Shown here one piece after another: positions 1 to 9,536 of a DNA stretch of 64,000 nt; within the stretch, counting starts at the first letter, position 1; the number at the start of each line of letters is the position of its first letter. The position numbers and the translations under genes are program-made. Source of the stretch: Brevibacillus panacihumi W25 (lineage in GTDB: Bacteria; Bacillota; Bacilli; Brevibacillales; Brevibacillaceae); contig NZ_KI629782.1 of assembly GCF_000503775.1 (NCBI RefSeq), positions 868,001-932,000 on the forward strand. Reading direction: 5' to 3'. The notes below the pieces were generated by a model. That model searched no databases and was not told the origin of the DNA. It worked only from the letters and a program-made list of their open reading frames with translations.

Positions 1-1696
1 TGGCATACAGCGGTTCATCGTAGGGGGCGTAACCCACGAACCAGTAATGGTTGGCAGATGAGCCTGCCCCCCCTGTCTGTGCCGTTCCGCTTTTTCCCGC
101 AATCTGCCAGACTGAATCGTTCAGCATTTTTCCCGTTCCGTCGGTGACGACCTTGCGCATCATTTTGCGCAGCTTGCTTGCTGTAACGTAATCGATGCCC
201 GGCTGTCCCAGATCTTGAACCGGAAAACGGAAAAAGGACTGTCCGTTTTTATAAGAGATTTGATTGACAAGCCGTACTTGGACAGGCTGACCGCCGCGCA
301 AGATCGTGACCATCAGATTTGCCGCCTGCAATGGGGTTACGCGGACATCCCGCTGACCGATAGCGGTCTGAATCAGAACGCCTTCATCCTGTGCTGAGGC
401 TTCTTTAGCAAAAATGCTGCCTCGCTCTTCCCCATCGATTTGCTTAAATCCATCCAGCTTGAACAAGTGAGCGGTCGTATGGCCGACAGGAACGGACAAG
501 CCCAGACGCAGAGCGTACTCCTCCAGCTTCTTCGCGCCTACCCGTTTGGCAATTTCGGCAAAGGCGATATTGCAGGACTGGGCATACGCCTCTTCCATCG
601 TAAGGGTCCCATGTCCTTCTTTCTTCCAACAAGAGAAATGATACCTGCCGTAATCCCCTGTACAGGTAAAACGGTCTGTCGGAAGCACCACTCCTTCTCC
701 AAGTGCTGCTGCAGCTACAACTGTCTTGAAGACGGAGCCAGGGGGCAGTTGCTTGACCGCGCGATTTTGCCACTCTCTTGACTGTGCGTTTACCTTGGTC
801 TGATCATAGGCTGGCCGGCTCACCATCGCAAGAATGTCGCCGTTTTTGACATCGAGCACGACCAAGGAGCCTTCATGCAGCCCCACTTGATCTGCGACAC
901 GTTCCATCCTGCGTTGAATCTCGACGTCTAATGTCGTCGTGAGGGAAAGCGGATAGTATTCGTTTTCCTGCTTGCTGTAACGGATGTCAAGACCCCGCAG
1001 CGGCCTGCCTTGTCCATCCACATAATAGGAGAGGACAGAAGGCTCCACTCCCTGCAAGAAGCGGTCGAAGCTGCGCTCCAGTCCAGACGCTCCGATCGTG
1101 CTTTCCTGATTCATCTTGCCGCTGGCTACTTCCTCTGGATAGAGGGTTTGGACCAGGCTGGGGTTTTGGTGAATATAGCCGATCAGATGCTTCGCTACTT
1201 CATCTTGACGGTAACGCTCCGTCACTTTCAGAGCGACGACGCCAGGTATCGCCAGGCTGTTCACCTCGCTGCTCTGCTGTTCAGTCAGAACGATAAGCTT
1301 GCCAGCTGGATTGCGCAGCAGGACAGGCGCCTTGGCCTTCTCCATCGTCGCAGTCAGGTGGTCCGGGGGTTGTCCTACGATCTTAGCAAGCTGTTTGATC
1401 CCGTCCGTCCCTTGCAGACTGCCGCGTGCAAGGGGAAAAAGGATCAATGCCAGATGCTCGCTCCCTGTAAACGCATAGCCATGGCGATCCAGAATATCGC
1501 CACGACCGCTGTGCAGGACAATGCTTTGCTGCCTTTGCTTGACAGCTCCTTTTACCAGATCGACGCCTCTGCGGGAAAAATGATGCGGAGCCCCCAGTTG
1601 AATCCACCAAAGACGGGCGAGCAATCCAATCCAGACAATTGTCATGAAAAAGAGCACCAGAAAATGGCGTCGTTTGATACGTTGTTCCAGTTGCAT
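1..1696 (-). CDS. pbpI: Class B penicillin-binding protein (transpeptidase), 3' end cut by window
   Basis: Peptidoglycan transpeptidase anchored in the membrane with its catalytic domain outside. Reading the minus strand from ATG at 1696 gives 565 codons without a stop to the window edge. A hydrophobic anchor covers about residues 10-30. The three active-site motifs are present: SVFK (S321), SCN (374-376) and KSGT (535-538), so it should be active. A GGGGGGACC ribosome site lies just upstream of the ATG. In Bacillus subtilis pbpI lies downstream of udk, as here, though greA is not between them in this window. The gene name rests on that order; the family assignment is secure. The last part of the protein lies outside the window. 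Confidence 0.9.
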   Translation of the reverse strand, partial: MQLEQRIKRRHFLVLFFMTIVWIGLLARLWWIQLGAPHHFSRRGVDLVKGAVKQRQQSIVLHSGRGDILDRHGYAFTGSEHLALILFPLARGSLQGTDGIKQLAKIVGQPPDHLTATMEKAKAPVLLRNPAGKLIVLTEQQSSEVNSLAIPGVVALKVTERYRQDEVAKHLIGYIHQNPSLVQTLYPEEVASGKMNQESTIGASGLERSFDRFLQGVEPSVLSYYVDGQGRPLRGLDIRYSKQENEYYPLSLTTTLDVEIQRRMERVADQVGLHEGSLVVLDVKNGDILAMVSRPAYDQTKVNAQSREWQNRAVKQLPPGSVFKTVVAAAALGEGVVLPTDRFTCTGDYGRYHFSCWKKEGHGTLTMEEAYAQSCNIAFAEIAKRVGAKKLEEYALRLGLSVPVGHTTAHLFKLDGFKQIDGEERGSIFAKEASAQDEGVLIQTAIGQRDVRVTPLQAANLMVTILRGGQPVQVRLVNQISYKNGQSFFRFPVQDLGQPGIDYVTASKLRKMMRKVVTDGTGKMLNDSVWQIAGKSGTAQTGGAGSSANHYWFVGYAPYDEPLYA

Positions 1697-1782
1697 ACCA
1701 GGTCCCCCCTCCAGCTCTCTTTCTTCCAAGTATTGACGGATTCCATTGAGCGGAAACGGGCATGTGTTGCGGATCATACAAA

Positions 1783-1805
1783 AAACACGCCGTAGGGGCG
1801 TGTTT
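1783..1805 (-). terminator. Intrinsic terminator after udk
   Basis: A 9-bp stem (AAACACGCC / GGCGTGTTT) with a short loop is followed on the minus strand by a T-run. It separates udk from the downstream penicillin-binding protein gene. Confidence 0.8.
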
Positions 1806-1817
1806 CCTTGTTGGTGC

Positions 1818-2465
1818 CTAAGGGGTTACCTGAACATATTTTCGTTTTTCCAAGAGGATGTTGCTGATCTTCGTCGACAACAGATCGAGCGCGACACGGT
1901 TGAACCCGCCCTCAGGAATGATGACATCCGCGTATCGTTTCGTCGGCTCGATAAACTGCAAATGCATCGGTCGTACGATATTCAAGTACTGATTGACGAC
2001 AGATTCGAGCGAACGCCCGCGCTCCTCGATATCGCGCACGATTCGGCGTACGATTCGTACATCCGCATCCGTATCGACAAAGACCTTGATGTCCATCAGA
2101 TTGCGAATGCGCTCATCCTCCAGGATCAGCATGCCTTCCAAAATGATGACATCCTGGGGTTCCACCCGCACGCGCTCCTGTTTGCGATTATGGACCTTGA
2201 AATCGTAAATCGGCTTCTCAATGGCACGCCCCTGCAAAAGCTCTTGCAGGTGCGTCAACAGCAGGTCATTGTCAAAAGCAAGCGGATGGTCGTAATTGGT
2301 AGTTACCCGCTCCTCCAAGCTGAGATGGCTTTGATCTTTATAATAGGAATCCTGCTCGATCATCGTCACCCGATCGTATTGAAATTGGCGGAACAGCTCT
2401 CCAGCCACTGTGGATTTACCGGATCCACTTCCTCCTGCTACCCCAATGAGCACGGGGTTCTTCAT
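1818..2465 (-). CDS. udk: Uridine kinase
   Basis: Phosphorylates uridine and cytidine to UMP and CMP in pyrimidine salvage; cytosolic. The 215-aa product has the Walker A loop GGSGSGKS at residues 11-18 and the usual uridine kinase length. ATG is preceded by a GGGGA-type ribosome site. It lies 70 bp downstream of trmR and ends in its own terminator, so it is probably the last gene of an mltG-trmR-udk transcript, as in other Bacillales. Confidence 0.95.
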   Translation of the reverse strand: MKNPVLIGVAGGSGSGKSTVAGELFRQFQYDRVTMIEQDSYYKDQSHLSLEERVTTNYDHPLAFDNDLLLTHLQELLQGRAIEKPIYDFKVHNRKQERVRVEPQDVIILEGMLILEDERIRNLMDIKVFVDTDADVRIVRRIVRDIEERGRSLESVVNQYLNIVRPMHLQFIEPTKRYADVIIPEGGFNRVALDLLSTKISNILLEKRKYVQVTP

Positions 2466-2535
2466 CCTGCATGTCCCCTTCCTTCATGTATCCAAGGCCT
2501 TTTCATGCCCGATTTATTCTCTGTGTTGACCGCTG

Positions 2536-3171
2536 TTATGCCTTTTTTACACTTATGGAGAGGCCATCTCCAACGGGGATAAATGTCGTCTCCATATCAG
2601 GCCGTGTCGCGAGCTGTTGGTTGAAGTGAATGAGTTTGTCTACCAATGGCCGCTGTCGCTTGCCTGCTTCTTCAGGAGATGCAACCAGTCCACGAAATAA
2701 AACGTTGTCGCTGATCACCATTCCCCCCACGCGAAGCATCGGAAGGTACAAATCCAGGAATTTCTGGTACTGCCCCTTCGCTGCATCAATAAACAGACAG
2801 TCAAACTGGTAGCTGTCAGGCAGTCCGAGGGTAGCATCCCGTGACAGAATCTCCACCCGATCCGCATATCCCGCTTCCTTAATATTGGCTTGGGCACGGG
2901 AAAGCCTTTCCTGATCGATCTCCATCGTGACGATACGTGCATCCGGAGCAGCTTCAGCCAGCCAGATCGTAGAATACCCGATCGCTGTCCCTACTTCCAA
3001 TATTGAGGTGGGGCGGTGCAAAAGGAGCAGCATCCGCATCACTTGTGCGGATGGAAGCTGAACAATCGGGATTCCCTCGTCCGCTGCTTCCTGCTCCAGC
3101 CGCTGCAGCAACGGGGATCTATCTGGCACCAGACGGAAGAGATACTCCTCTACTTTCGGGTTGGTAATCAT
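2536..3171 (-). CDS. trmR: tRNA 5-hydroxyuridine methyltransferase (YrrM/TrmR type)
   Basis: SAM-dependent O-methyltransferase of the family that methylates 5-hydroxyuridine at tRNA position 34. The 211-aa protein has the SAM-binding motif EVGTAIGYS (59-67) and the metal-site-like FIDAAKGQY (127-135), typical of caffeoyl-CoA-methyltransferase-like enzymes. It starts 12 bp after the mltG stop, so the two are probably co-transcribed. In B. subtilis the next genes are the U32-peptidase-like trhP pair that make the hydroxyuridine substrate. They are missing here, with udk following directly. The specific tRNA role is taken from the B. subtilis ortholog. Confidence 0.85.
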   Translation of the reverse strand: MITNPKVEEYLFRLVPDRSPLLQRLEQEAADEGIPIVQLPSAQVMRMLLLLHRPTSILEVGTAIGYSTIWLAEAAPDARIVTMEIDQERLSRAQANIKEAGYADRVEILSRDATLGLPDSYQFDCLFIDAAKGQYQKFLDLYLPMLRVGGMVISDNVLFRGLVASPEEAGKRQRPLVDKLIHFNQQLATRPDMETTFIPVGDGLSISVKKA

Positions 3172-3183
3172 CGTAACACTCCT

Positions 3184-4284
3184 CTAGTTTTTCCTGCTTT
3201 TCGCGTCATTCGCATTGTGTTCCTTCAATGTCCGCGAAAAGTAATGCTCAGAGGTACCGTCTTTTTTCGTAACATAGAAAAAATAATCGTGCTTTTCGGG
3301 ATTGACGACTGCTTCCAGCGAAGCCCTGCCCGGACTTGCGATTGGACCTGGAGGCAAACCTGGATTGGCATAGGTGTTGTAAGGATTTTTCACCTTGAGA
3401 TCTTCATAGGTCAGGCGATCCCGTTGCTTGCCCAGGATGAACTGAATGGTTGCATCCGCCTGGAGCGGCCATTTGTCGCGCAGTCTGTTGAAATAAACCC
3501 CCGCTACAGTCGGACGTTCTTTGTCCACTGTTACTTCACGCTCTACGATGGATGCGAGATTGACGACCTCGTCCATACTCAGGTTTTGTGCCTTGATTTT
3601 CTCTGTCCACTCCGGCTTCCATTCCTTTTGGAACTGGGCCAGCATCCGTTCGATAATCTCATGCTCGGTAGCGCCCTCTTTGATCTCGTAGGTCTCTGGA
3701 AATAAGTACCCTTCCAGACGATGAGTCCGCGCTTCGTTTTTCGGTATTTGGGCTACAAATGAAAACGCCTCGAAATTGCCGTTGTTGACCTCGTCTAAAA
3801 AGACCTTTTTATCGACAAGTCCTTCGGAAGACAAATGGTCTGCGATCTGCTCCACATTCCATCCCTCTGGAATCGTAAAGCGTTGGGCGCGGACGACAGT
3901 GTTGCCCTCGATCATCGCCTGCAGCATCTCGTCGTGCGTCTGCCCGGGAGTGAAGGCGTATTCCCCTGCTTTCAGCTTGGGAGCTACACCTGTATACCTG
4001 ACGTAATAGGAGAACATCTCCGCGTTCCGTATTAATCCTTGCTCTTCCAGCAATCGGCCGATTTGAAGCACCGAAGACCCAGTCGGGATAACGACATGTT
4101 TCGTCACCTCTTCTGAGGGTACAGGTTGGAGCTGCTGATATACATAGAAGGCTGTCCCTCCGACAGCAAGTACCAGAACAAAAAAGAACAGCACCAACCA
4201 GCGAAACAGTCGCCCGCCTCTCCTGCGGCGTTGTTCTTTCGGGCGCTCGGCCTTGAAATCTGGCTTCTCTAACAGTTGATTCAA
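3184..4284 (-). CDS. mltG: Endolytic murein transglycosylase MltG
   Basis: Cleaves nascent glycan strands and so sets chain length; membrane protein with an external catalytic domain. I start it at TTG 4284 (366 aa) because an AGGGGG ribosome site lies about 9 bases upstream. The open frame continues upstream, but only by overlapping the 3' end of the preceding gene. A basic N-terminus, one membrane segment (about 28-50), a LysM-like region and the YceG catalytic domain follow. LEGYLFPETY (190-199) and LASIVERE are visible; E248 is the expected catalytic glutamate. Non-ATG start is likely but not proven. Confidence 0.9.
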   Translation of the reverse strand: MNQLLEKPDFKAERPKEQRRRRGGRLFRWLVLFFFVLVLAVGGTAFYVYQQLQPVPSEEVTKHVVIPTGSSVLQIGRLLEEQGLIRNAEMFSYYVRYTGVAPKLKAGEYAFTPGQTHDEMLQAMIEGNTVVRAQRFTIPEGWNVEQIADHLSSEGLVDKKVFLDEVNNGNFEAFSFVAQIPKNEARTHRLEGYLFPETYEIKEGATEHEIIERMLAQFQKEWKPEWTEKIKAQNLSMDEVVNLASIVEREVTVDKERPTVAGVYFNRLRDKWPLQADATIQFILGKQRDRLTYEDLKVKNPYNTYANPGLPPGPIASPGRASLEAVVNPEKHDYFFYVTKKDGTSEHYFSRTLKEHNANDAKSRKN

Positions 4285-4380
4285 GGTAGGAATCCCCCTA
4301 GCGTCTCTTCTCTCAATCTTTTTTATTATACAGGAGGCAATCCACGCTGTCACCGTGTTGGATTTTGCCGAATCATGATT

Positions 4381-4406
4381 AGAAAAAGCACCCTTATTCA
4401 GGTGCT
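4381..4406 (-). terminator. Intrinsic terminator of the TVP38-type gene
   Basis: AGCACC/GGTGCT stem followed by TTTTTCT on the minus strand. The stop codon of the upstream gene lies in the loop. Confidence 0.8.
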
Positions 4407-5024
4407 TGATTGCCTTTTTGTGCTTCTCCATTTGCGGTGTATCCATAAGACAGCACCTAAAAACAAGCTGTAAATCCCCACTGCGAGTAGAATATTGCGC
4501 GGCTCTGTCATCAGGTTGTCCCCTACGACAGCAAACAACAGCATAGCGGGAATTTTCCCCAGGGCCGAAGCAATCGTATAGCTCCAAAAGGAAACGCGGC
4601 TCAATGCGGAATACACGTTGACCACGATCGACGGAACGATGGGAATGCATCGGGCGAACGCAATCGTCAAAAAAGCATGGCGTTCAAACAGACCTGTCAA
4701 CTCCCCAATTCGCTTGTAGCGATTGAGAATTTGAATACCCCATTCCTGATAGCCGTAGCGCACGAACAGAAACATCAGGATGGAAGCAGCTGTCGAGCCG
4801 ATCCAGGTGATCAGGCCTCCAATGAGTGGGCCGTAAGCCGCACCGATGACGCCACCTACGAGCGGATAGGGAATCACTGGAAACAGGGCCATGATGGTCG
4901 CTATTGCCGCTACCAGCATAACATTGTTCGAATCCTGGGTCCAAGCCAGAATATCTTCGCCGAATTGATAGATGAAGTAGCCGATTGCCAGATAACATGC
5001 GGCTAGAATGATTTTTTTTAGCAT
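4398..5024 (-). CDS. TVP38/TMEM64 (DedA-like, VTT domain) membrane protein
   Basis: A 208-aa protein with about five or six hydrophobic segments. It has the re-entrant-loop pattern of the VTT/DedA superfamily: PVIPYPLVGGVIGAAYGPLIG near residues 48-68 and FARCIPIVPSIVVNVYSAL in the middle. Members are thought to move or scramble lipids, but the substrate cannot be told from sequence. It ends in its own terminator and is followed at 113 bp by mltG, so it is likely a separate unit. ATG 5024 is preceded by a GAGAAGGCATG-like weak ribosome site. Confidence 0.8.
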   Translation of the reverse strand: MLKKIILAACYLAIGYFIYQFGEDILAWTQDSNNVMLVAAIATIMALFPVIPYPLVGGVIGAAYGPLIGGLITWIGSTAASILMFLFVRYGYQEWGIQILNRYKRIGELTGLFERHAFLTIAFARCIPIVPSIVVNVYSALSRVSFWSYTIASALGKIPAMLLFAVVGDNLMTEPRNILLAVGIYSLFLGAVLWIHRKWRSTKRQSST

Positions 5025-5124
5025 GCCTTCTCTCCCGAATTGTCATACTTCTATCTTATCATGTACGTGGGATAGGCTCCTATATAAGACTATAAAAACC
5101 TCGTTGTCCAACTGTAGTGGAGGG

Positions 5125-5329
5125 GAGGAAAAAAGGGAGAACGCTCCAGGTGGTTGGGATCTTCGCTGGGGGGCATTCCTGGCCGCCTCCACTCCAAAGG
5201 CGGAACCGCGGCCAAAAGCAGCCCTCTCTAAGAAGTGATTCAGGGTTGGCCGCTGAATGCGGGTTCCGCCTTTTCCGTTGCGTCTGGGTCAAGATCCCAA
5301 ATACCTTCGCTTTTCTCCCTTTTTTCCTC
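5125..5329. repeat. Imperfect 205-bp foldback (MITE-like inverted repeat)
   Basis: The 345-bp gap between the TVP38-type gene and the yrzB terminator holds a long interrupted palindrome and no credible gene. Matching arms, from outside in: 5125-5141 with 5313-5329 (17 bp exact), 5154-5163 with 5291-5300 (10 bp), 5196-5207 with 5262-5273 (12 bp), 5208-5215 with 5246-5253 (8 bp), 5222-5225 with 5242-5245. The centre is near 5234. A transcript in either direction would form a long hairpin. Miniature transposable element, or remnant of one, is the simplest reading; no target duplication is obvious. Confidence 0.7.
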
Positions 5330-5389
5330 AGCCAGCCATTTTAGGTCCGCCAACTTTACTATTGCGGGTTTCTCAAGGTTGACAATACA

Positions 5390-5417
5390 AAAAAAGAGGA
5401 CCCTTGGGCCCTCCTCT
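5390..5417 (-). terminator. Intrinsic terminator after yrzB
   Basis: AGAGGA/TCCTCT stem with a GC-rich inner part, followed by seven T on the minus strand; ends the reoM-ruvX-yrzB unit. Confidence 0.75.
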
Positions 5418-5423
5418 TCGCGA

Positions 5424-5717
5424 TTAAATTCCTTCTTTTTCCAGATCGGTGATCAAGGTTTCGAAGGTGGCTTCGACTTGCTCCCACTCTTCGTCGTCCT
5501 CGATCGGAATCAGCATATCGGTTCCGTCGTAACGCAGGAAGTGTACCTCATACTCTTCTTCTTCCTCTTGGTCCACTGGAACCAGTACGAGATAGCTGCG
5601 ATCTTCGATATCAAAAATGTACATGATCCGAAAATCTCGCGGCTCCTCGGTCCCTTCCTCTGTCAGGGCAATCACATCGCCCACTTCGAACTCCTCTGTC
5701 ATTTCTTCGCTCATCAT
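5424..5717 (-). CDS. yrzB: DUF1292 protein YrzB
   Basis: Small acidic protein of unknown function, 97 aa from ATG 5717, with a run EEEEEYEVHF in the middle. It is conserved beside ruvX in Bacillales, and the family is called UPF0473/DUF1292. A GTG at 5723 overlaps the ruvX stop. The GAGGTGA ribosome site lies there too, so I prefer one of the two ATGs just after it (5717 or 5714). Tight linkage implies translation coupled to ruvX. Confidence 0.85.
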   Translation of the reverse strand: MMSEEMTEEFEVGDVIALTEEGTEEPRDFRIMYIFDIEDRSYLVLVPVDQEEEEEYEVHFLRYDGTDMLIPIEDDEEWEQVEATFETLITDLEKEGI

Positions 5718-5719
5718 GG

Positions 5720-6136
5720 TCACCTCGATTTCGCGTCCAAATATCCCTGCAGGATCAAAGTGGCCGCCATTTTATCTATCACGTTTTTTCGTTTTTGCCG
5801 GCTGACATCTGCTGAGATCAGCATCCGCTCCGCTGCCATTGTCGTCAAGCGCTCGTCCCATAGATAGACGGGAAGAGATGTGCGCTCCTCCAAAAAGCGT
5901 GCAAAAGCCTGGCAAATTTCCGCCCTGGGGCCGATGGTTCCATTCATGTTTTTGGGGAGTCCGACCACGATACCGCCGATTTGATACTCGGCGATCCACT
6001 GCTGTATGCGAGCCAAATCCTTTTCCTTGGATTGCCGCTTGATCGTCTCCAGCCCTTGGGCCGTCCAGCCCAATTCATCACTTACTGCGACGCCAATTGT
6101 CTTGTCGCCGACGTCCAATCCCAGTAATCGCGCCAT
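5720..6136 (-). CDS. ruvX: Pre-16S rRNA nuclease / Holliday junction resolvase-like protein
   Basis: YqgF/RuvX family RNase-H-fold nuclease, 138 aa, implicated in maturation of the 16S rRNA 5' end. The N-terminal [15 protein letters not shown] carries the first catalytic Asp (D8); WDERLTTM and the later [10 protein letters not shown] are family landmarks. It begins 10 bp after reoM and its stop overlaps the possible yrzB GTG, giving a compact reoM-ruvX-yrzB operon as in B. subtilis. Confidence 0.92.
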   Translation of the reverse strand: MARLLGLDVGDKTIGVAVSDELGWTAQGLETIKRQSKEKDLARIQQWIAEYQIGGIVVGLPKNMNGTIGPRAEICQAFARFLEERTSLPVYLWDERLTTMAAERMLISADVSRQKRKNVIDKMAATLILQGYLDAKSR

Positions 6137-6146
6137 GTCGTCTGGT

Positions 6147-6407
6147 TTACTTGCGCTCTGCCAAGTAAACAGTCACCAACTCTTCTATGATTTTGTCTCG
6201 TTCCAGTTTGCCGATCAAGCTGCGTGCGTTGTTGTGGCGTGGGATAAACGCCGGGTCTCCAGAAAGCAAGTATCCCACGATCTGGGTGATCGGGTTGTAT
6301 CCTTTTTCCTGCAGGGCCTTGTACACCTCTGTCAATGTCTCCTGAACGTCCGCCGCATTCGCTTCCTTGGGCACCGTGAATTTCATGGTATTATCCAACG
6401 AACTCAC
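6147..6407 (-). CDS. reoM: IreB-family regulatory protein ReoM
   Basis: Small cytosolic regulator (86 aa) that in Listeria and Bacillus is phosphorylated by the PASTA kinase PrkC and controls ClpCP-dependent turnover of MurA. The core [21 protein letters not shown] matches the family. I choose GTG 6407 ([10 protein letters not shown]), 8 bases after a GAGGTG site, because orthologs begin this way. Frame-compatible upstream starts add only three residues. Two cell-wall genes elsewhere in the window (mltG, pbpI) fit its known role, but that is context only. Confidence 0.9.
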   Translation of the reverse strand: MSSLDNTMKFTVPKEANAADVQETLTEVYKALQEKGYNPITQIVGYLLSGDPAFIPRHNNARSLIGKLERDKIIEELVTVYLAERK

Positions 6408-6444
6408 AATCAACACCTCGATTTCCTTTGAGACTTCTTTTTTG

Positions 6445-6480
6445 AAAAAGGGAGCCTCTCACCACATGTATTCGACTCCC
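6445..6480 (-). terminator. Possible terminator or attenuator between alaS and reoM
   Basis: A short GGGAG/CTCCC stem with a loop of about 21 bases is followed by TTTTTC on the minus strand. It lies in the 122-bp alaS-reoM spacer. The stem is weak, so read-through from alaS is possible. Confidence 0.4.
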
Positions 6481-6529
6481 TCCAACCTTACTCCTTGTCG
6501 AAAGTGCAAAAATTCCCGAGAAGGTGCAC

Positions 6530-9178
6530 TTATTTCGCCACAGCTTGTGCTTTTACGAATTCTGCGACTGCGTCCAACGCTTCTTGCAGCTTGGACGGAT
6601 CCTTCCCGCCTGCTTGGGCCATGTCGGGACGTCCGCCACCGCCACCGCCGCAACGGGTCGCTACTTCCTTGATGATTTTTCCGGCGTGGATACCGCGGTC
6701 CATCAGGTCTTTGGTTACACCTGCAACGAGGTTTACCTTATCGCCGTCGACGGAACCTAGCACGATAACTGCGGAGCCCAGCTTGTTCTTCAGTTCATCC
6801 ACCATACCGCGCAGATTATCCATATCAGATGCTGACACACGAGCCGCGAGCACCTGAATGCCTTCGACGGTCTGCAGCTGGTCAGTCAGCGACGCCGCTT
6901 CAATATTACCCAGTTTTGCGCGAAGTGATTCGTTTTCACGCTGAACCTCTTTGAGTTGTTGCTGCAATCCTTCTACACGGGCAGGAGCTTCAGTGAGCAC
7001 AGGAGCCTTCAGCGCATGCGCCACATCTTTTAAGATCGCGAATTGCTGATTCAGGAACTGGTAAGCACCACACCCTGTCACCGCCTCAATCCGACGGGTT
7101 CCTGCACCAATTCCGCTCTCGCTGACGATCTTGAACAGACCGATCTCAGCGGTATTGCTGACGTGGCATCCGCCGCAAAGCTCCAGGCTGTAGTCGCCGA
7201 CCTGGACAACCCGTACGATGTCTCCATACTTCTCGCCGAAGAGGGCCATTGCTCCCATCGCTTTTGCTTCCGCAATTGGTTTGTTGGAGATGTCTACCAG
7301 CAGATTCTCCCAAACTTTTTCGTTGACGATTCGTTCAATGCGCTCCAGCTCTTCTGGCGTAATTGCGCTGATATGCGTGAAGTCAAAGCGCAAACGCTCC
7401 GGTGCCACCAGCGAGCCCGCCTGATTTACGTGCGTGCCCAGAACATCTTTGAGAGCCTGGTGCAGAAGGTGGGTAGCCGTATGGTTTTTGGTAATGGCGA
7501 GTCGTGCATCGCGATTTACTTCCGCACGCACTTCATCTCCCTTGCGCAAGGTTCCTGCTTCGATCAGAACAGAGTGGACATTTTGTCCCATCGGTCCTTT
7601 CTGTACATCTTGCACCCGCGCTTTTACCGAATCGGAGAGCAAGAGACCTTCGTCATTGATCTGTCCGCCGCTTTCCGCATAGAATGGCGTGCGGTCCAGT
7701 ACGACCTGTACGGTTTGTCCTTCTTCCGCTTCGTCGACCAGTTGGTTATTGAAAATGATCGCTTCGACTTTACCTGTCGCTACCAATTCAGTATAACCAA
7801 CAAATTGGCTCGTAACCGTCAAATCTGACAGCGGACCTCCCTGAGTCTGCATGCTGTCGACGTCTTGACGAGCTGCACGGGCACGCTCGCGTTGCTCTTC
7901 CATCGCTTGCTCGAAGCCTTCGCGGTCGATGGTCAATCCCTGCTCCTGGGCAAAATCCTCTGTCAGGTCGACAGGGAATCCGTACGTATCGTACATCTTG
8001 AACACGTCTTTGCCCGCGATCTGGGAGTGGCCGCTTGCTTTTGCAGCCTTCACCATTTCGGTCAGGATGTTCAGTCCATCGTTTAGAGTTTCGTGGAAAC
8101 GCTCTTCCTCAGCACGAATGACTTTTTCGATAAAGGCGCGCTTTTCCACCACTTCCGGATAAAATTCGCCCATCATCGTGCCGACTGTCTCTGTCAGGCT
8201 GTACAGGAACGGCTTTTCCACGCCCAGCTTTTTGCCCATCCGCACCGCGCGACGGAGCAAGCGGCGAATCACATATCCGCGTCCTTCGTTTGCCGGCAGG
8301 GCTCCGTCCCCAATCGCAAACACGACCGTACGAGCATGGTCAGCAATCACCTTGAGGGCGACATCCAGGTCAGGACTGGTTTTGTATTGGACACCGGAAA
8401 TCTCGCTGGTTTTCTCAATCAGCGGGAACAACAGATCAGTCTCGTAGTTGTTGTCGACTTCCTGGATGACGGAAGCCATACGCTCGAGACCCATACCGGT
8501 ATCGATGTTTTTCTTCGGCAGCGGCGTGTAGGTGCCATCCGGATTGTGGTTGAACTGGGAGAATACCAGGTTCCACACTTCTAAATAACGTTCATTCTCC
8601 CCGCCAGGATACAGTTCGGGATCATTTGGATCGTTGCCGAAGCTCTCGCCACGATCGTAGAAAATCTCTGTATTCGGACCGCTTGGGCCTTCCCCGATAT
8701 CCCAGAAGTTCCCTTCCAGACGGATGATTCGCTCTTCGGGAATGCCGATTTTTTTATGCCAGATCTCGAACGCTTCTTCGTCCTCTGGATGGATTGTCAC
8801 GGACAAGAGTTCCGGATCGAAGCCAATCCACTTCGGACTGGTCAGGAATTCCCACGCCCACTCAATCGCTTCCTCTTTGAAGTAATCTCCGATCGAGAAG
8901 TTGCCCAGCATCTCAAAAAACGTATGATGCCGTGCTGTGCGTCCCACATTTTCAATATCGTTTGTACGGATGGATTTTTGCGAATTGGTGATGCGCGGGT
9001 TTTCCGGGATAATCCGTCCGTCAAAGTATTTTTTCAGCGTCGCAACACCGCTATTGATCCACAGCAAGGAAGGATCGTCGACCGGCACCAGTGATGCACT
9101 GGGTTCGATGCGATGCCCCTTTTCCACAAAAAAATCAAGAAACATCCTGCGAATCTGATTTCCTGTCAGTTTTTTCAT
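6530..9178 (-). CDS. alaS: Alanyl-tRNA synthetase
   Basis: Charges tRNA-Ala; cytosolic class II synthetase of 882 aa, the standard length. The catalytic core begins at the N-terminus. The editing domain shows [10 protein letters not shown] and the zinc motif [13 protein letters not shown]; the C-terminal DHHA1 domain has the Gly-rich [18 protein letters not shown] start at ATG 9178 ([11 protein letters not shown]), which has a GGAGGAG site 6 bases upstream, rather than at an ATG 15 bases earlier that lies before that site. Expression is controlled by the T-box leader directly upstream. Confidence 0.97.
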   Translation of the reverse strand: MKKLTGNQIRRMFLDFFVEKGHRIEPSASLVPVDDPSLLWINSGVATLKKYFDGRIIPENPRITNSQKSIRTNDIENVGRTARHHTFFEMLGNFSIGDYFKEEAIEWAWEFLTSPKWIGFDPELLSVTIHPEDEEAFEIWHKKIGIPEERIIRLEGNFWDIGEGPSGPNTEIFYDRGESFGNDPNDPELYPGGENERYLEVWNLVFSQFNHNPDGTYTPLPKKNIDTGMGLERMASVIQEVDNNYETDLLFPLIEKTSEISGVQYKTSPDLDVALKVIADHARTVVFAIGDGALPANEGRGYVIRRLLRRAVRMGKKLGVEKPFLYSLTETVGTMMGEFYPEVVEKRAFIEKVIRAEEERFHETLNDGLNILTEMVKAAKASGHSQIAGKDVFKMYDTYGFPVDLTEDFAQEQGLTIDREGFEQAMEEQRERARAARQDVDSMQTQGGPLSDLTVTSQFVGYTELVATGKVEAIIFNNQLVDEAEEGQTVQVVLDRTPFYAESGGQINDEGLLLSDSVKARVQDVQKGPMGQNVHSVLIEAGTLRKGDEVRAEVNRDARLAITKNHTATHLLHQALKDVLGTHVNQAGSLVAPERLRFDFTHISAITPEELERIERIVNEKVWENLLVDISNKPIAEAKAMGAMALFGEKYGDIVRVVQVGDYSLELCGGCHVSNTAEIGLFKIVSESGIGAGTRRIEAVTGCGAYQFLNQQFAILKDVAHALKAPVLTEAPARVEGLQQQLKEVQRENESLRAKLGNIEAASLTDQLQTVEGIQVLAARVSASDMDNLRGMVDELKNKLGSAVIVLGSVDGDKVNLVAGVTKDLMDRGIHAGKIIKEVATRCGGGGGGRPDMAQAGGKDPSKLQEALDAVAEFVKAQAVAK

Positions 9179-9234
9179 GGCAATCTCCTCCAAAAAATAG
9201 AAAACTTGACTACCCTATGACATCACGGGGATAA

Positions 9235-9490
9235 AAATAAAAAAAGCCCTCATCCCCTCAGGGACGAGAACTGTTTTTCTCGCGGTACCACCCTGCTTAC
9301 AGATCCGCCTGCTGATCGAAGGTCGAGATTCTGTCGCTTTACAGACAAGTAACGGTGCCAAGCCGCCGGTTTTTGCCCGGTCTCGGGAGTAGCCTTCCGT
9401 CGCACTTCTTCTGGCCGCCCTCTCAACCATGGAGCGTCCTCTCTGTAAAAGGTCTGCGACATACTCGTTCCCTCATTGATCATTGTACAT
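9235..9490 (-). promoter_or_regulatory. T-box riboswitch of alaS
   Basis: The minus strand holds the canonical T-box GGGTGGTACCGCG (about 9283-9296). It is followed by a CTCGTCCC...GGGATGAG terminator and a T-run ending near 9237. Upstream is a Stem I-like structure; a GCU triplet followed by A (9391-9393) sits where the specifier should be, in agreement with alanine. Uncharged tRNA-Ala would favour the antiterminator and allow alaS transcription. Limits are approximate. Confidence 0.93.
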
Positions 9491-9506
9491 GTAGTGCTTT
9501 GTTCGT

Positions 9507-9536
9507 ATTATAAATTTTTTTGCCGATCACTGTCAA
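9507..9536 (-). promoter_or_regulatory. Sigma-A promoter of the alaS leader
   Basis: TTGACA (9531-9536) and TATAAT (9507-9512) are both consensus, with an 18-bp spacer. The -35 box overlaps the stop codon of the upstream permease gene. Confidence 0.85.

Noticed and set aside
4285..4650. N-terminal extension of mltG to an upstream ATG
   Set aside because: The extra 122 codons overlap the TVP38-type gene and its terminator and have no ribosome site; TTG 4284 fits better.
5045..5390. Small open frames across the foldback region
   Set aside because: Frames on both strands arise from the inverted repeat itself; none has a ribosome site or protein-like composition.
9283..9296. tRNA gene
   Set aside because: The GGTGGTACC block is the T-box core of the alaS leader; no cloverleaf or CCA end is present. 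The same holds for the hisS leader at 24463-24476.
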